Source: Sycon ciliatum (Eukaryota; Porifera; Calcarea; Leucosolenida; Sycettidae). Taken from it: DNA of 64,000 bases. Shown here one piece after another: positions 47,182 through 59,236 of this stretch (position 1 is the first letter of the stretch; each line of letters starts with the position of its first letter). Location: NCBI RefSeq assembly GCF_964019385.1, contig NC_088645.1, positions 12,262,369 to 12,326,368 on the forward strand, written 5' to 3'. Under the pieces are notes generated by a model. The model had not been told where the DNA came from, made no database searches, and saw nothing but the letters and a program-made list of their open reading frames with translations. Both the position numbers and the translations under genes were made by a program.

Positions 47182-49410
47182 CGTTCGTCCCTCTCTCACA
47201 TGAGGCCGTGCGCTATACATGTAGATGAAAGATGAAAGATGAAAGATGAAAGATTTCTTCAGTCACCAACAATGATTGTGTGTGTGTGTAGCTCTCTGGA
47301 ACCAAAATGTGTTCACTGTCCACAGGGCACATAATCATTGCCGGCTAGTGTGCTAGAAGATCATGCCCGTCTCATTGTCTAATTCTCTGTAGAATGTCTA
47401 CTGAGCTGGCCCTCTGCATGCATGCGAAGGCATTGTACTGTATGTGCTTTACAAACATACAGCTAGACGTTTCTGACAGGTGATGCAGTACTACTAGTAC
47501 TTGGACTGTACTGCTGCTCGCTGGCCTCTCTTCCACGATGAATACTTTCATGATGCTGTGCGCTAAAGACGAGAGATGAAAGATGTATTTTTTTCTTCTT
47601 TTTTTTGGCTAAGTATACAACCTACTCGTCAGAAGGGGAGAAGACAACAGAATAAAATAAATGTACATGTACATTTATACAATGTCTTCAGTCACCAACA
47701 TACAATGTACACAATTGTATGCTGGTATGATTACAGATGTTCACTCCAGTGCGTCTCCACTGCCGCTGTGAGTTTGCATTGTGTCATTGATGACATTATG
47801 TCATAGACAGAAGCCCTTGATTGATGAGCGCCTGCTGAGCGGGTCATGGAATGTCCTTGACACACGACCACAAATGGTGTGGTCGTGACTAGTCGTGGGT
47901 CCTGGACACAACATTCCATGACCCAATCCATTCCAATCCATCCATCCATCCATGATCCGGCTTCTGCATGTGTATGACATTATAATTATAATAATACATG
48001 TACAAGTACTTTAGGAATGGGTTTGGCGTTTGCTCCCCACAGTGCCACACTGGAGCTCCCGCCGCCGACTTGATTGACACTTGACTGACCCACGACTGCC
48101 AAGTGCCATGCATCCAGAACACACGAGAAGTCCATCGAACCTTCGACTCACATGTACATTCTACTTTACTTTAATTAAATCAGTGATGAGTCTGATGACA
48201 TTGTATTGTTCACCCGTATAATACGTAGTTTAATACAGCCAGTAAAAAAAGAGAGTAAAAAGTTCCGCTTCCACCCAGTCAGTACTAAAATAACTAATAA
48301 CAACCCAGCCAGTTCAGCACTTCAATGGGTCGGCTCAAACATGTAAAATGTATGGTCAGTTGGTCACAAGACCAAGATCTTCACGTGCCAGATGGTTTCT
48401 GGTTTTAGTTAAATTGGGCCATATCCACAGTCTCCGTGTTTCGTCCACTTACTCTTTGTGATGATTTCAATCCGCCTTAACGTAATAGTATTGAAGTAGT
48501 TAGCTACGTGAACATTCACATGTACCGCATGTACATGTACATTTTATCCATAGCGGGTAACAGGCGGCAACACATGGAACGTTAGTTCGAGGTACGGCTC
48601 CGAAAGACGAGGCTGTTGTGCGCACGCGGGTTTCCACGACTGGAACTCAACATTTCGCAATCAATGTGGGTAAAGAAATGTACACATTACAGTGTCACCA
48701 GAAGGCCATGTGGTTGACTGCAAGAAGATGAGCAATAGAAGGAACGTGCTATTATCTGATTATTGCTGGCAATCCCTGAACCGGACGTTGATGTTGCTTC
48801 CATGATGCTCTACGCTACCACAGTATGTTCCATGTGCAAGTGCAAATCCCCGTGACGCAGCTCACCAGATCAACGTGCGGGTCCTCTTCACTCGGTAGGG
48901 ACAGAGTCGAGCGAGCTGTATTCCCGGTGCGGAAAGGCGGGATCACCACCCCTGTACGGCAACTTCCCCATGTCTGTCCCCCCAAGAAGACGTGAATACT
49001 GTAGTCATGGTAGTAGTCACACTGGCCGAAGTTTTTTTTTTAATGTGCAAGTGCTGGAAAGTAGCAATCGTAACAATTTATCATGCCAGGCTATTTTGTT
49101 GCAGAGCAACGTAAATATAGATATCACCATTAGTCATTACTTACTCAACTGAGTAGTACCGGTAATTGCAAGGCATTCAATGTTCTGTCTCCTTTCTCCA
49201 AAAATGCACTAACTCCTTCGTACAAGCCGAACATTGGACATGCAGGTGCGAAGTTCAAAATAAAAATCCAATGAATTGTGAAGTTCAGTCTTGGGTACGA
49301 AGTTCATCAGTGACTCATAGTCCGCAGCCAGTCCGGTGGGATGAACCGGGCCGATAACATTACGGCTGATTGCGTAATGCTTGGCTTGAGTCACGCATCC
49401 GTATCGATAC
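47182..49410. other. No gene recognised
   Basis: The span contains a GATGAAA run at 47224-47255, TACATG tracts and CCAT repeats near 47938-47952. No exon structure was found. Confidence 0.45.
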
Positions 49411-49417
49411 CTATTAT

Positions 49418-49773
49418 CAAGAGTCCATAACCCAAGAGTATGCAACTGTGATTATGGGTGCATGCGTGGCGCGCTGCCTTCATTACGTAACTTGCCTTCA
49501 TCACGCTCTGGAAGCATGCATTCAAACTCTCAATTTCTCGCACGAGCCCATCCGTTTTTGCTCGATTCGTTCCAGTACCTACACAATCTCTGAATTCTGG
49601 CGCGTGAACTCCAGTTCCGTACGAAAGTTCATTTCAAACTAGAGGGAAAGTGCGGTGTTTGATTTTCCGCAGTGCGCGGCCTGCAGCTGAATGATGTAAT
49701 GAAGGCAGCGCGCCGCGCGGTTGGCCCATAGAAAAGAGATCACAGTTGCATACTCTTGGGTTATGGACTCTTG
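49418..49773. mobile_element. TIR MITE, family F complete copy
   Basis: Perfect terminal inverted repeats of at least 34 bp start CAAGAGTCCATAACCCAAGA. CTATTAT flanks both sides (49411-49417 and 49774-49780), so the target duplication is 7 bp, or 8 if the terminal C is counted. A hAT-like origin is plausible. There is no ORF. Confidence 0.8.
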
Positions 49774-49781
49774 CTATTATC

Positions 49782-51179
49782 ATGGTCCCATAATCATAAA
49801 ATAATGTAATCTAAATGCAATGCGCGCTAGCTACAAGTAGTACAACAAACATGTAGTTCAGGCCAAGTAAATACCCTGAGCTGGATTATACGGCCATTCC
49901 GTTGGGGCACGGTGAAGAGGATGTTTCCCGCCTGAGCATTGGAATAGATCGCAGTACGTAGAATTGTATACAACGTGTTTGTTACACTACTAGTTCTAGT
50001 GATACGTGTACGTCCTTGGATCATGGAGATACCAGCTCATCTAGATGAACAGTGTAGGTCGTTGGTCCTCTCTTGGGTGCTGAACAACCGTCTTCCATGC
50101 GTAGGTTGGTGTAAAAACAACCTCTGAAAATGAAATGTAGAAATCTGCCAAAGGACATCGCAGAACATCAATCGTGGTAAACCCCACCAGTACAGCTGCA
50201 ACAGTCATTGTAAGTTAACGACCATCATTCAATGGTTATCCCTTCCTCTCCGATAACAGCTGTTCTTGGATCTCACTTCTCAACCTAGTCTTGCTTCTGT
50301 TATAATCGCATCCATCCTGGTGGTACTGTGTATTTGTATTTGTATTTATGGATTCTCCACAGCCTGCGGCCTAAATCGAGGGAGTCTCCATGCTTCAAGT
50401 CACTAAAAATTCATACATTATCCCTTCGCCAATATGGTCACTAACATGTGAAATGCTTAAGCACTTCAATTCTTCAATGCACGAACTATAAGTCTCGAAT
50501 AGAGTTACATTGGTGACCTAAGCCGGCTCTGGAAGGCATAATGGAATGGTACCATCACTGCTACTCTTTCGGCTCTCTCTCGCTCTCCCTCTCTCTCGCT
50601 CTCCTTCCCTCTCTCCTCTATCTCTCTCTCCTTCCCTCCCTCCCTCTCTCTCTCTCTTTCGGCTCTCTCTCTTCCTCCTTCCTGATCTCTTTTAAAGGCT
50701 CTCTCTCTCGGCAATTGCCAAACATTAGCTTGTAGTGGAGTCCTACTGTTTTGACACATATAGAGGCTATTTGACTAGTACGATCGTATGGTGCTGTGTA
50801 CAATGTAGAAACCAGCTTTGAGGTGAATTCTGGTTCGATACAAAACACTTCGAATGATGATTGTCTCAATCAGATAACCTCCATACACGCATAATAATTA
50901 CCTTCATAACACCATGCATTATACAGTCACGTGCAGTGTACTACGGTCATGTACTACTACAATGGGTCACAAGGATGGGGATTTCCCTCTGACTTAGTCA
51001 CTGCAGTACTGGGCTCTTGTGTCGACGACTGTACTGTGTTCTGAGCAAAAGCTCGACCTCTGTCTGCGTTTCATTCGTGCTGAAGGCAAAACCGCTAATG
51101 CCGCAGTAATAGGCACAGCTGTTCGCAAAGAATTCAGGTGCTAACCGAGAATTAGTTGACTCATATGATGGCAAAGACA
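49782..51179. other. No gene recognised; CT-rich tract
   Basis: An imperfect (CT)n/(CCCT)n tract runs from about 50563 to 50712. ORFs on the two strands through it are low complexity. Nothing else was identified. Confidence 0.5.
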
Positions 51180-51480
51180 AACCTGGCGAAATGGTGGTAA
51201 CTACACACCTGCCCCTACACGCTCTCTCTCTCTCTCTCTCTCTCTCAGCTGCAAAGTAAGTAACTCTCAGGCACAAATGTCTAGTTTTCATCACGACCAG
51301 TTTGCGCATGGCGCCAAGTATCTGCCATATCGAGATGGCACATCAGGTAGCGCTTGGCGCATGAAAGATACCACAGCAACATCTATTAATTTTTACTTGG
51401 CTTTATTGTTACTATACCGTTGCGTCCTCGCTGGACTCATGAGGCATTTTTTTTCTTCTAGAATGTCTTCATCCAACATC
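51180..51480 (-). mobile_element. Short hammerhead-bearing repeat, decayed copy
   Basis: It aligns with 9064-9380. The minus-strand hammerhead at about 51415-51449 keeps stem II (GTCC/GGAC) but has CTCATGA in place of CTGATGA and GCA in place of GAA, so it should not cleave. A (CT)n expansion replaces part of the left segment. Confidence 0.6.
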
Positions 51481-52430
51481 CGAACATTCTTGGATGACTT
51501 CGCACTGAGCGTGACTAAAGCAGATCAATGAGATAACTGCTGTCAGTACCTCATCTCCCCATAACAGTGAAGGCATCGTAGTGACAACTGCCATCGCCAT
51601 TGTCCGCTGGTTGTCACTGGTAGCTCATACATTCATGATCATCGCGGGAGCGAACCTCGAGCACACTGCGCGGGGAGAATACGGTCATGCAGAATGAAAG
51701 AGGAGTGGTAGGTAGACAGAGACAGGCGGAGACAGGCAGAAAGAGAAAGCGAAGGATATTGTTGCCTTGCGACCTTCCTTGCGCTTATGCCACCGTGGTT
51801 CAGTTGTGACATTGGATGAGGCGGTGCTTGGTCGTGTTCGCACACCGGCTGACGGGTGGCCACTGCGCAGACACGTTCCAGGACGCCTACCTGGGTGGGT
51901 GAAGTTTGACAATAAGGTGAGGCACTTGCTTGTGCGGTAGAGTAACGTTAAAATAAAAGTAATGTTCGAACCAAGCTTGAACGGTTCGCGTTACCACCGG
52001 ATATACGAGTATTGTAGTTGTACAAATGCCAAACGTGCGCCGAGATTCTCAACATGCCGTTGTGCACTGACTATCAGCTAGCTAATGGCAAGAAGTTGTG
52101 AACAGGATTTTAGGGAACGGTTGCATGTTTTGGCGATGTACAGAGGCCTTCTCGAGGAAGATTGAATGAACCTGGTAAATTCAAGTGTACAGTGCGAGCA
52201 GGGTCAGGAGCCCTACCAGTCATGTACAGCACATTTAGTCATTATCTTGGCGTTTTTGTCTTTGCCTGTGAGCTGTGATCATTGTAAAAAAATTAATAAT
52301 AATAATAAAAAATAAACGCGGGCCCACGCACATATGTAGCCTGATGTACATGTATTTTACTGGTCGACTGCACAGATCTACATTGTACATAGTGCATGTA
52401 CAATGTAGATGCAAAAGAGAAGGGTTCTAC
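51481..52430. other. No gene recognised
   Basis: No repeat with a second copy in the window and no exon was recognised here. Confidence 0.45.
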
Positions 52431-52436
52431 TGATAC

Positions 52437-53110
52437 TACACCACAGCTCAGTGGTTAGAGTATTGCTGGCTTCAAGCGAGGGTCCCTGGTTCAAGTCCTG
52501 GTGGTGACAGTCAATTTTCTGCAGACGTGTCCCGTTTGCATCTTTCCCTCAAACCAGTGAATCCTTTATGATTTGGCCATTGGCGCTCCCCGCGCTAGTT
52601 TGTACGTGAAGTGTGTGGGTTACAGTGAGCGCTGCGTCTGTGTGGATTCATAGGAAGTGTGAGTTACGAAGTCTGAAGAAAATGTTGAGCGGTCTCTGCT
52701 GGGATGACGACTACACCATAGCTCAGTGGTTAGAGCAACGCTGGCCTCAAGCGAGGGTCCCTGGTGCGAGTCCTGGTGGTGACAGTCCAATATTTTCTTC
52801 ACACTTTTCCCGTTTGCGTCTTTCCCTCAAACCAGTGAATCCTTTATGACTTGGCGCTCCCCGCGTGCTAGTGTGTACGTGAAGTGTGTGGGTTACAGTG
52901 AGGGCTGCGTCCCACCCGCCTGTGTGGACTCACAAGAAGTCTGAAGAAAATGTTGAACGGTCTCTGCTGGGATGGCGACTACACCATAGCTCAGTGGTTA
53001 GAGCGTCGCTGGCTACAAACGAAGGTCCCTGGTTCGAGTCCTGGTGGTGACAGTCCGATATTCTTCAAACGTTTCCCGTTTGGGTCTTTCCCTCAAACCA
53101 GTGAGTTCTA
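52437..53110 (+). mobile_element. Tandem array of three tRNA-derived SINE units
   Basis: tRNA-like heads lie at 52437-52508, 52712-52783 and 52980-53051, that is 275 and 268 bp apart. Each is followed by a CCCGTTTG-TTTCCCTCAAACCAGTGA tail, and copies two and three are preceded by the GTACGTGAAGTGTGTGGG body seen at 7738. Unit 1 is 5'-truncated. B boxes are GGTTCAAGTCC, GGTGCGAGTCC and GGTTCGAGTCC, so unit 2 is probably Pol III-weak. A head-to-tail trimer is unusual for a SINE. Confidence 0.8.
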
Positions 53111-54467
53111 ATAATAATAAGAAGAATATTCGCGAAACGTTCTGTCGTCTGAAAGACCACGTGTCCGTCCAACACACCAGCGTGCGTAGGAACGCCAGTC
53201 GCCAGGACGGCATGCGTAATATGCCGGCAGGAGAGTCGACTTGACGACAGGTAGCACGCGCACGCGCTGGACGGGTATTTCCCAGGGACGAATTGCCCCG
53301 GGCCGTTGGAAATCAAGAACAGGGAGATTCCCCCAGGCCGGATAATAGTAAAATACTGACACCAGCGACGCGCGCGCCCACTTCACGTTCAGGGCAAGTA
53401 ATAGTTACAGTAGGTAAGTGAGTATTAGTTCAGGGCAAGTCATGTACATAGGTAAGGAGGTACTAAGGGAGTTCAGAGCAAGTACGATGACGTAAGTAAC
53501 AGTTAGTTCAGGGGACGTACATGCAGACTACTCTGTGTGGCTTTTCGCCTTTCACTTTTCAGCATTTTAGGCGGGCTCACACTCTTTGTATGGCACCTGC
53601 CCCATGTCTTACCGGTACACTGTACACCCCAGACGAAGTGAATATACGTACATGTACATGTACATGTACATGTATATGTATATGTAGTCAGTAAGTAGTA
53701 GTCATACTCATAAATACTGACCGAAGTTGAAAATCCAAAAAAAATGTTCAATATTCAATAGTTCTGAACCATACATGTTTTTTTTTGTTTTTTTTAGCGG
53801 GGTAACGGCCTCTTTTACGGGCAAAATAAAGTCATGTAGACGTGAAAAAAATTGAGATACCATGAAAGTTAAAATAGAATTTTATTCAAGTACAATACAT
53901 TGGGAAACTCCAAGAAATTTCACGTAAAACGGACGGAATTCAGTTTTCAATGGCCGATGCCTACCCCAGCACCATCCTGCGTCGACAGGCCTGTCAGGCG
54001 CCTTCTAGACCCGCGTAGCCGGAGGTCGACTGCATGGATCACAGCAAATTGGCTGCGAACTCGCACCCAAGCCATGATGATAGAAAATGGCTTGTCCCAC
54101 TTGAGGGCGAGGCGACCAGCAAGTCGCTTCTGATAGCTGGCGTATTCGCGATGTAGCACCCCATCCGTGGAACAAACCAACCATACATGTACATACATGT
54201 ACATGTATGTACATGTATGTACACTACTGCGGTACATGTACATTTACTTTATACATACATGTACATGACTTGTACATGTATGTACGTGTATAAAGTAAAA
54301 AGGACCAAGGAACTACAAGCTAGGCTTTAATGTCCACCAACACCACCAGTTACTAAACAATCAGCTCGTGCGATAACATTGCACGACACTGACCGACGTT
54401 ATTGTGGTATAGCATTATAGCGTAACTTGTGGTTCCTTGGTTCTTTTTTCTTTTCTATAAATTAATC
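53111..54467. other. No gene recognised; short tandem and TACATG repeats
   Basis: GTTCAGGGCAAGTA-type units recur at 53388-53515. TACATG tracts lie at 53648-53690 and 54181-54290. No exon was found. Confidence 0.5.
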
Positions 54468-54475
54468 CTTGGCTC

Positions 54476-54678
54476 TAGGCACCGGCGGATAATGCTGGCA
54501 GAAAAATTGGCAGAATTCGGTACTTTTTCTGGTAAGTTTCATGCATGTTTGGTATGTGGATAAAGAAATGGAGCAGAATTCGAGGAATTGCCCGCCATAA
54601 CGTTTGTATGGTTCTGCCAATTTCACTGCTTTTCGAGCAGAATCTGCCACCTTTTCGAGCAGAATCCGCCGGTGCCTA
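54476..54678. mobile_element. hAT-type MITE, family B copy 2
   Basis: Ends TAGGCACCGGCGGATAATGC and its inverse are flanked by the exact 8-bp duplication CTTGGCTC (54468-54475 and 54679-54686). The interior matches copies 1 and 3. No ORF belongs to it. Confidence 0.9.
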
Positions 54679-55345
54679 CTTGGCTCTCCATCCGAGTCCA
54701 TTCGTGCGTACATGTACATGTACATGCACGTGTATGTCCTTGAAGGAATAGTCATAGCGATTGTGCAGTGAATGTACACCAGGAAATACCACTATGCAAA
54801 CCCTCCTCGGCTCTACCCTAAGGGAATACACAAATTGTACAATGTCCAATGTATACAATAGTCATGTACATGTATGTCAATATCTACACGATCGAAGCAC
54901 TCTCCATCAAGTGAATCGAAAACTTTAATCAGTAATAAATTCTATAAAATAATAGTCGTCCACAGGTAACGTCATATCCGATGCACGGTGAGAAACTTGA
55001 AAAACACTCACTTCAGAACGTTTCTCTATCTCCACTGCAGCGTTTTCCTTTCACTGTCTCAGCCTGTATTCACATACTGTATAAGTGCAAGTTTTCGTTT
55101 GGAATTCACTTTCGCTATATTCGTTAGTTGGCGCGAAATAACTAAAAAAATTCTGAACGTTCGGGGTGACAGACCTCGACCAAAGACGAAATTTAGTACG
55201 TGGCAAGCCTGCTGGTGGAGCCTCCGAGTGATCTAGCGAAAGATTTCGTGAACGAAAATTTGTACTTACAATGTATACAGTAATCCGTCATTTTTTTCAT
55301 CCACTGGGTTATGCTTACACGTATTATGTCATGCACATACTCAAT

Positions 55346-55389
55346 CTGGGGACAGAACTGTTTCGTCCTTTGTGGACTCATCAGCTCAG
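55346..55389 (-). ncRNA. Type I hammerhead ribozyme (tandem copy, 3' in transcript)
   Basis: On the minus strand: stem I CTGAG/CCCAG with one mismatch, core CTGATGA (complement of 55378-55384), stem II GTCC/GGAC, GAA, stem III ACAG/CTGT around TT, and the cleavage base complementary to 55351. The core is complete. Confidence 0.8.
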
Positions 55390-55627
55390 CACAGAGGCGG
55401 AACCTGATAGCAATGAAGAATATAATTTCCAAAGCAAGATTTAAACCAGGCCCGAACGTACCTAAGGCTTGCCAGAGTGCTCAAACTGACAAGTCGGTGA
55501 GCTCTGCGTAATGCAAACAGCAAAGGCACTACCCCACATGAGAGTGCTCGACTACTACAAGAGCAGGAACGAAATACTCAATCTGTAGTTAGAAACATAT
55601 ACATGTACATGTATAATTATACTCAAT

Positions 55628-55673
55628 CTGCGGACAGCATGCTGTTTCGTTCTTTTTGAACTCATCAGCGCAG
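55628..55673 (-). ncRNA. Type I hammerhead ribozyme (tandem copy, 5' in transcript)
   Basis: Stem I CTGCG/CGCAG is perfect. Core CTGATGA is complementary to 55662-55668. Stem II is GTTC/GAAC around AAAAA, stem III ACAGC/GCTGT around AT, and the cleavage base is complementary to 55633. All stems are complementary although their sequences differ from the neighbouring copy. Confidence 0.85.
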
Positions 55674-55799
55674 CATGTATATGTATGTGTATGAATGGTA
55701 TATGCATAATGCATAATCAAGTAACCAAGTACATGTACATGTACATGTAGCTGCTCCACTGTCCAAACTACCGAAGAGTGCTCCTACATAAGGCAGAGC

Positions 55800-56258
55800 C
55801 TTGTACACAAGAGAGAGAGAGATTGGAAGCTGGGTCGCAACTCTGAGTTTCACGTATTACTACGATAATCAGGCAACTGATGGCTTCAAAACGGGCAGCC
55901 TGAACATAATGGGGAGCAAGGTGAGAACTACTGAAGGAAGTCATAGCGAACGAGTCAAGTCCAGGCGAGAAGTTAGTTGCTAAGTCTTCAGATTTGGCAC
56001 TTGAAAGTCCCCAGCTCTACAAGTATTCTACTCTATTTTATTCACACCGGAACTGCTGCTGCATAGCTCTAAGTCTAAAGGCTTAGCAACTTCTCACCTG
56101 CACTTGACTCGTTCGCTGTGACTCCCCAAGTATTTCTCACCTTGCTCCCCCTTATGTTCAGGCCGCCCGTTTTGGATCCATCAGTTGCCTGATGATCGTA
56201 GTAATACGTGAAACTCAGAGTTGCGACCCAGCTTCCAATCTCTCTCTTGTGTATACAT
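55800..56258. repeat. Inverted repeat with arms of about 180 bp
   Basis: Arms of about 55800-55982 and 56075-56258 are about 90% complementary (landmark TTGGAAGCTGGGTCGCAACT). The spacer is 90 bp. The mirrored ORFs are by-products. Confidence 0.8.
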
Positions 56259-56346
56259 CCATATGAACATGTAGAGATTGGTTGTTCTGAGATGTTTCGA
56301 CTTGGGAGGTTTAAGAACGTGGCTGCTCCTAACGACACTCAAGTAT

Positions 56347-56430
56347 CAGTCATTAATCGTGACCTCTAACGCTACGAGCAGCCACATTCAGTCATTAATC
56401 GTGACCTCTAACGCTACGAGCAGCCACATT
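56347..56430. repeat. 42-bp tandem duplication
   Basis: Two identical units start CAGTCATTAATCGTGACC. Confidence 0.9.
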
Positions 56431-57231
56431 TCATCAAATTAGTCGTTGTCATACACCTTTACATTTGTTCCTACATGTAAGTACGTGTACATGTATTGGA
56501 TATTTTCAAACATACCTTTTAAAATACAATCTTTATTGCCACATGTACTTCATAATGCTGGGTTCTCATTTCTCAAGGACAAGTCCTTGTACATGTATTA
56601 ATGCTGAATACCCTAGCACAGGTCGAAATATACATGTACTTGTACATGACACAATGCCCATGCATATGGCTGACCTGAAGACCGTGACAAGGAGGAATCT
56701 GGGGCAACAGTACAACAGTGGAGCAAGACTAATTCTTTGCAACTCGGAGTTTCATGCACAGTGCCACCATCAGGCCACATAGGGATGTTGTTAACCATGC
56801 CAGTATACAATGCACATTATAATGGGAGTCTTCGGGGTATCACAGTCATGTTCAAAAGTACATCAATCAATGCCGGTACTCTCTTGCCAGCACCTTAAAC
56901 AGATACAACAACGCAGCAAACATTGTAAATACTCACTGCAGGTGGAAGAAGGAAGGTATCATAAAGTGGTTTCAGTACTTAATGTAGCCATATTCAATCG
57001 CATCAACATTGCCCCATGACAGGCCCAACAAAAATACGATGGCAAGCATGCTGTTGAAGGCTCGAACCGTAAGCACTTTTAGCAGATTTGGCAAAGGTCT
57101 TGTGGACTCTAACTACTAGTACTCCCTGATGAAACTCCAAAGGCTAACATGTGAGATTTCTACCATTATGAAAATGCTTTGCTTCACGGAAACGTATTTC
57201 ATCGCGAAGAGCTGCGCTTCGGTCCTCTGAG

Positions 57232-57276
57232 CTGTGCTGATGAGCTCGAACAGAGTGAAACAGTTGCTGTCCACAG
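57232..57276 (+). ncRNA. Type I hammerhead ribozyme, plus strand
   Basis: Stem I CTGTG/CACAG, core CTGATGA (57237-57243), stem II GCTC/GAGT with one G-T pair, GAA (57257-57259), stem III ACAG/CTGT around TTG, cleavage base C57271. The 60 bases upstream resemble those upstream of the 55.35-kb copy (TTTCATCGC, TTCGGTCCTCTGAGC), so it is a diverged member of the same element family in the opposite orientation. Confidence 0.83.
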
Positions 57277-57479
57277 ACTTGTGTACAATCATGTACTTGT
57301 CACGTGGTGTATTAATTGTCACAAATTCACTTTTGTGTTTATTCATGCGCTAGTTTCGCTCATCCTCTCTCTGATAATCATACTCGACCATCGCCTCCCT
57401 CATCTCATTTTGATGACGATATTTTTTGGTCGAAACGCTAGAATATTTCGGAGCCTAGCCGCGCGCTCCGGATTTAGGG

Positions 57480-57892
57480 GTAAGCGGATTATGCTGGCAT
57501 AATTTTGGCAGAATCAGGTCCTTTTTGAGAAGGAGCATAAAATGGCATCCAAAAACAAGGGCAGATACCCAATGAGGCTGTTATACACGAAGGCATAATT
57601 GAAGGCACAATTGAAGGCATAATCAGGTCCTTTTTGAGAAGGAGCATATGGCATCCGAAAAACAAGGGCACATGCCCAATGAGGCTATTATATGTACATG
57701 TACATGCACACCTGCTATTGAAGGACCATACATAGCGTTTCTAGCCGATTTGGAATAATATTTTAGCAGCAACTATAGGACATTCCCCAAACGTTCAGCG
57801 TTTGCTTGTGAATTTGGTATTCCACTTGCATAATTATTATTGTCTTGCACTTCCACAAAGCTCCCAGTCCATATCATGACAATGGTCTGAGT
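57480..57892. repeat. Short direct repeats, MITE-like remnants
   Basis: GTCCTTTTTGAGAAGGAGCAT units occur near 57518 and 57627 (a repeat of about 110 bp that includes GGCATCC and AACAAGGGCA). GCGGATTATGCTGGCATAAT near 57485 resembles MITE termini, but no second end was found. Confidence 0.5.
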
Positions 57893-58431
57893 TAGGCCCT
57901 GGCGGATAATGCCGGCAGATTTTCGAGCAGAATATGGGTTATTTTAGAAAAGGAGCAGAATGAGCAGAATTCGGCAGAAGAAAGTAATGCAGAAGAAGGA
58001 GCAGATACTCTGCAGAACCAGCTACGAAGTGCGGAGAGGGCTGCTGGCGCCTATTTACGGCTCCATTGCGTTCACAAGCACGTGGACTCACTGGTAGATC
58101 CACATGTACATGGTCCCTTTTTGATACCTTATGACCGCATTTGATAATGTCGCGTCGTCCGATAATGCCGGCAGAATTTCGAGCAGAATATGGGTTATTT
58201 TAGAAAAGGAGCAGAATTCGGCAGAAAAGTGCAGAAGAAGAAGCAGATACTCTGCAGAACCAGCTACAAAGTGCGGAGAGGGCTGCCTGCGCCTATTTAC
58301 GGCTCCATTGTGTTCACAAGAGCGTGAGAATCTGGCAGAATACGAGCAGAATGGGGCAGAATACCGGCAGAATACGAGCAGAATGTCGAGCAGAAAACGC
58401 TACTTTTCCGAGCATTATCCGCCAGGGCCTA
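57893..58431. mobile_element. TAGG-ended MITE (family C) with internal duplication
   Basis: The termini are TAGGCCCTGGCGGATAATGC and its inverse. A segment of about 180 bp is present twice inside (about 57903-58087 and 58152-58330). The flanks share CTGAGT, so a target duplication is likely but not exact. Confidence 0.7.
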
Positions 58432-58538
58432 GACTCTGAGTTCCTTTTTTCATGACGATTATGTGTTCTTTTGGTCTTTTTGGTGAAGCATATACCCGGA
58501 CCCGTGCATGTAAAAGTTTCCTCGAGCATCCTGCGAGC

Positions 58539-59236
58539 TAGGCATATGCGGATAATGCCGGCAGAAAAATTGGCAGAATTCGGTACTTTTTCTGGTAAGT
58601 TTCATGCATGTTTGGTATGTGGATAAAGAAATGGAGCAGAATTCGAGGAATTGCCCGCCACAAGGCTTGTATGGTTCTGCCTAGGCCTTGACGGATTATG
58701 CTAATTTTTTCGTGAAATTATGCTTTTCGCATTGCTGAAAAAATTGCAGAATTATGCTATTTTTATGCTAAAAATTATCATATTATGCCGCATTATGCTC
58801 ACATATGCTGCTAATGTATTATGTATATGATGGTTCTGTGCAAAATAGCAGGGGAATTTTTTTGTAAAGGGCGTTGTACTGTAGTAGCAGAAGTAACCAG
58901 TTCAACGGGGTCAACGCACCGTCCGACCTAGCTACGACCGTCACTGATTGTAGTGGACTGGACATGTTATCAAGGGAGTAGTAAACCTACGACTTCCTGG
59001 CGCATCTACTGTCTTGAAGAACATGTACAACTGTATGGAATTTGATGCGAACAGGCGGATTATTCCAATTTTATGCGATTCGTATGCAATTTGCCTCGAC
59101 TTATGCGATTATTCGATTTTGGTAGGAATTATGCGAAAAAATATGCTAGCATAATCCGTCAAGGCCTAGTTCTGCCCATTTCACTGCTTTTCGAGCAGAA
59201 TCTGCCACCTTTTCGAGTATTATCCGCACACCCCTA
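58539..59236. mobile_element. hAT-type MITE, family B copy 3, split by a second MITE
   Basis: Ends TAGGCATATGCGGATAATGC and TATTATCCGCACACCCCTA are flanked by the exact duplication CTGCGAGC (58531-58538 and 59237-59244). The interior matches copies 1 and 2 once 58682-59176 is removed. Confidence 0.88.
58682..59168. mobile_element. hAT-type MITE, family A copy 2, nested
   Basis: Same termini as 30599-31125. The exact target duplication GTTCTGCC (58674-58681 and 59169-59176) is derived from the host MITE; the uninterrupted host site is seen at 54476-54678. This copy is about 40 bp shorter than copy 1. Confidence 0.92.

Larger units (their letters stand above)
55346..55673 (-). mobile_element. 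Tandem hammerhead-bearing unit (retrozyme-like)
   Basis: Two same-strand hammerheads bracket a 282-nt unit measured from cleavage base to cleavage base (55633 and 55351). Downstream of each, in the transcript sense, the same CAGATTGAGTAT follows. The unit has no ORF. Tandem hammerheads spaced by a few hundred nt are the known layout of animal retrozymes, whose RNAs self-cleave to unit length and circularise; that this unit does so is inference. Confidence 0.65.
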
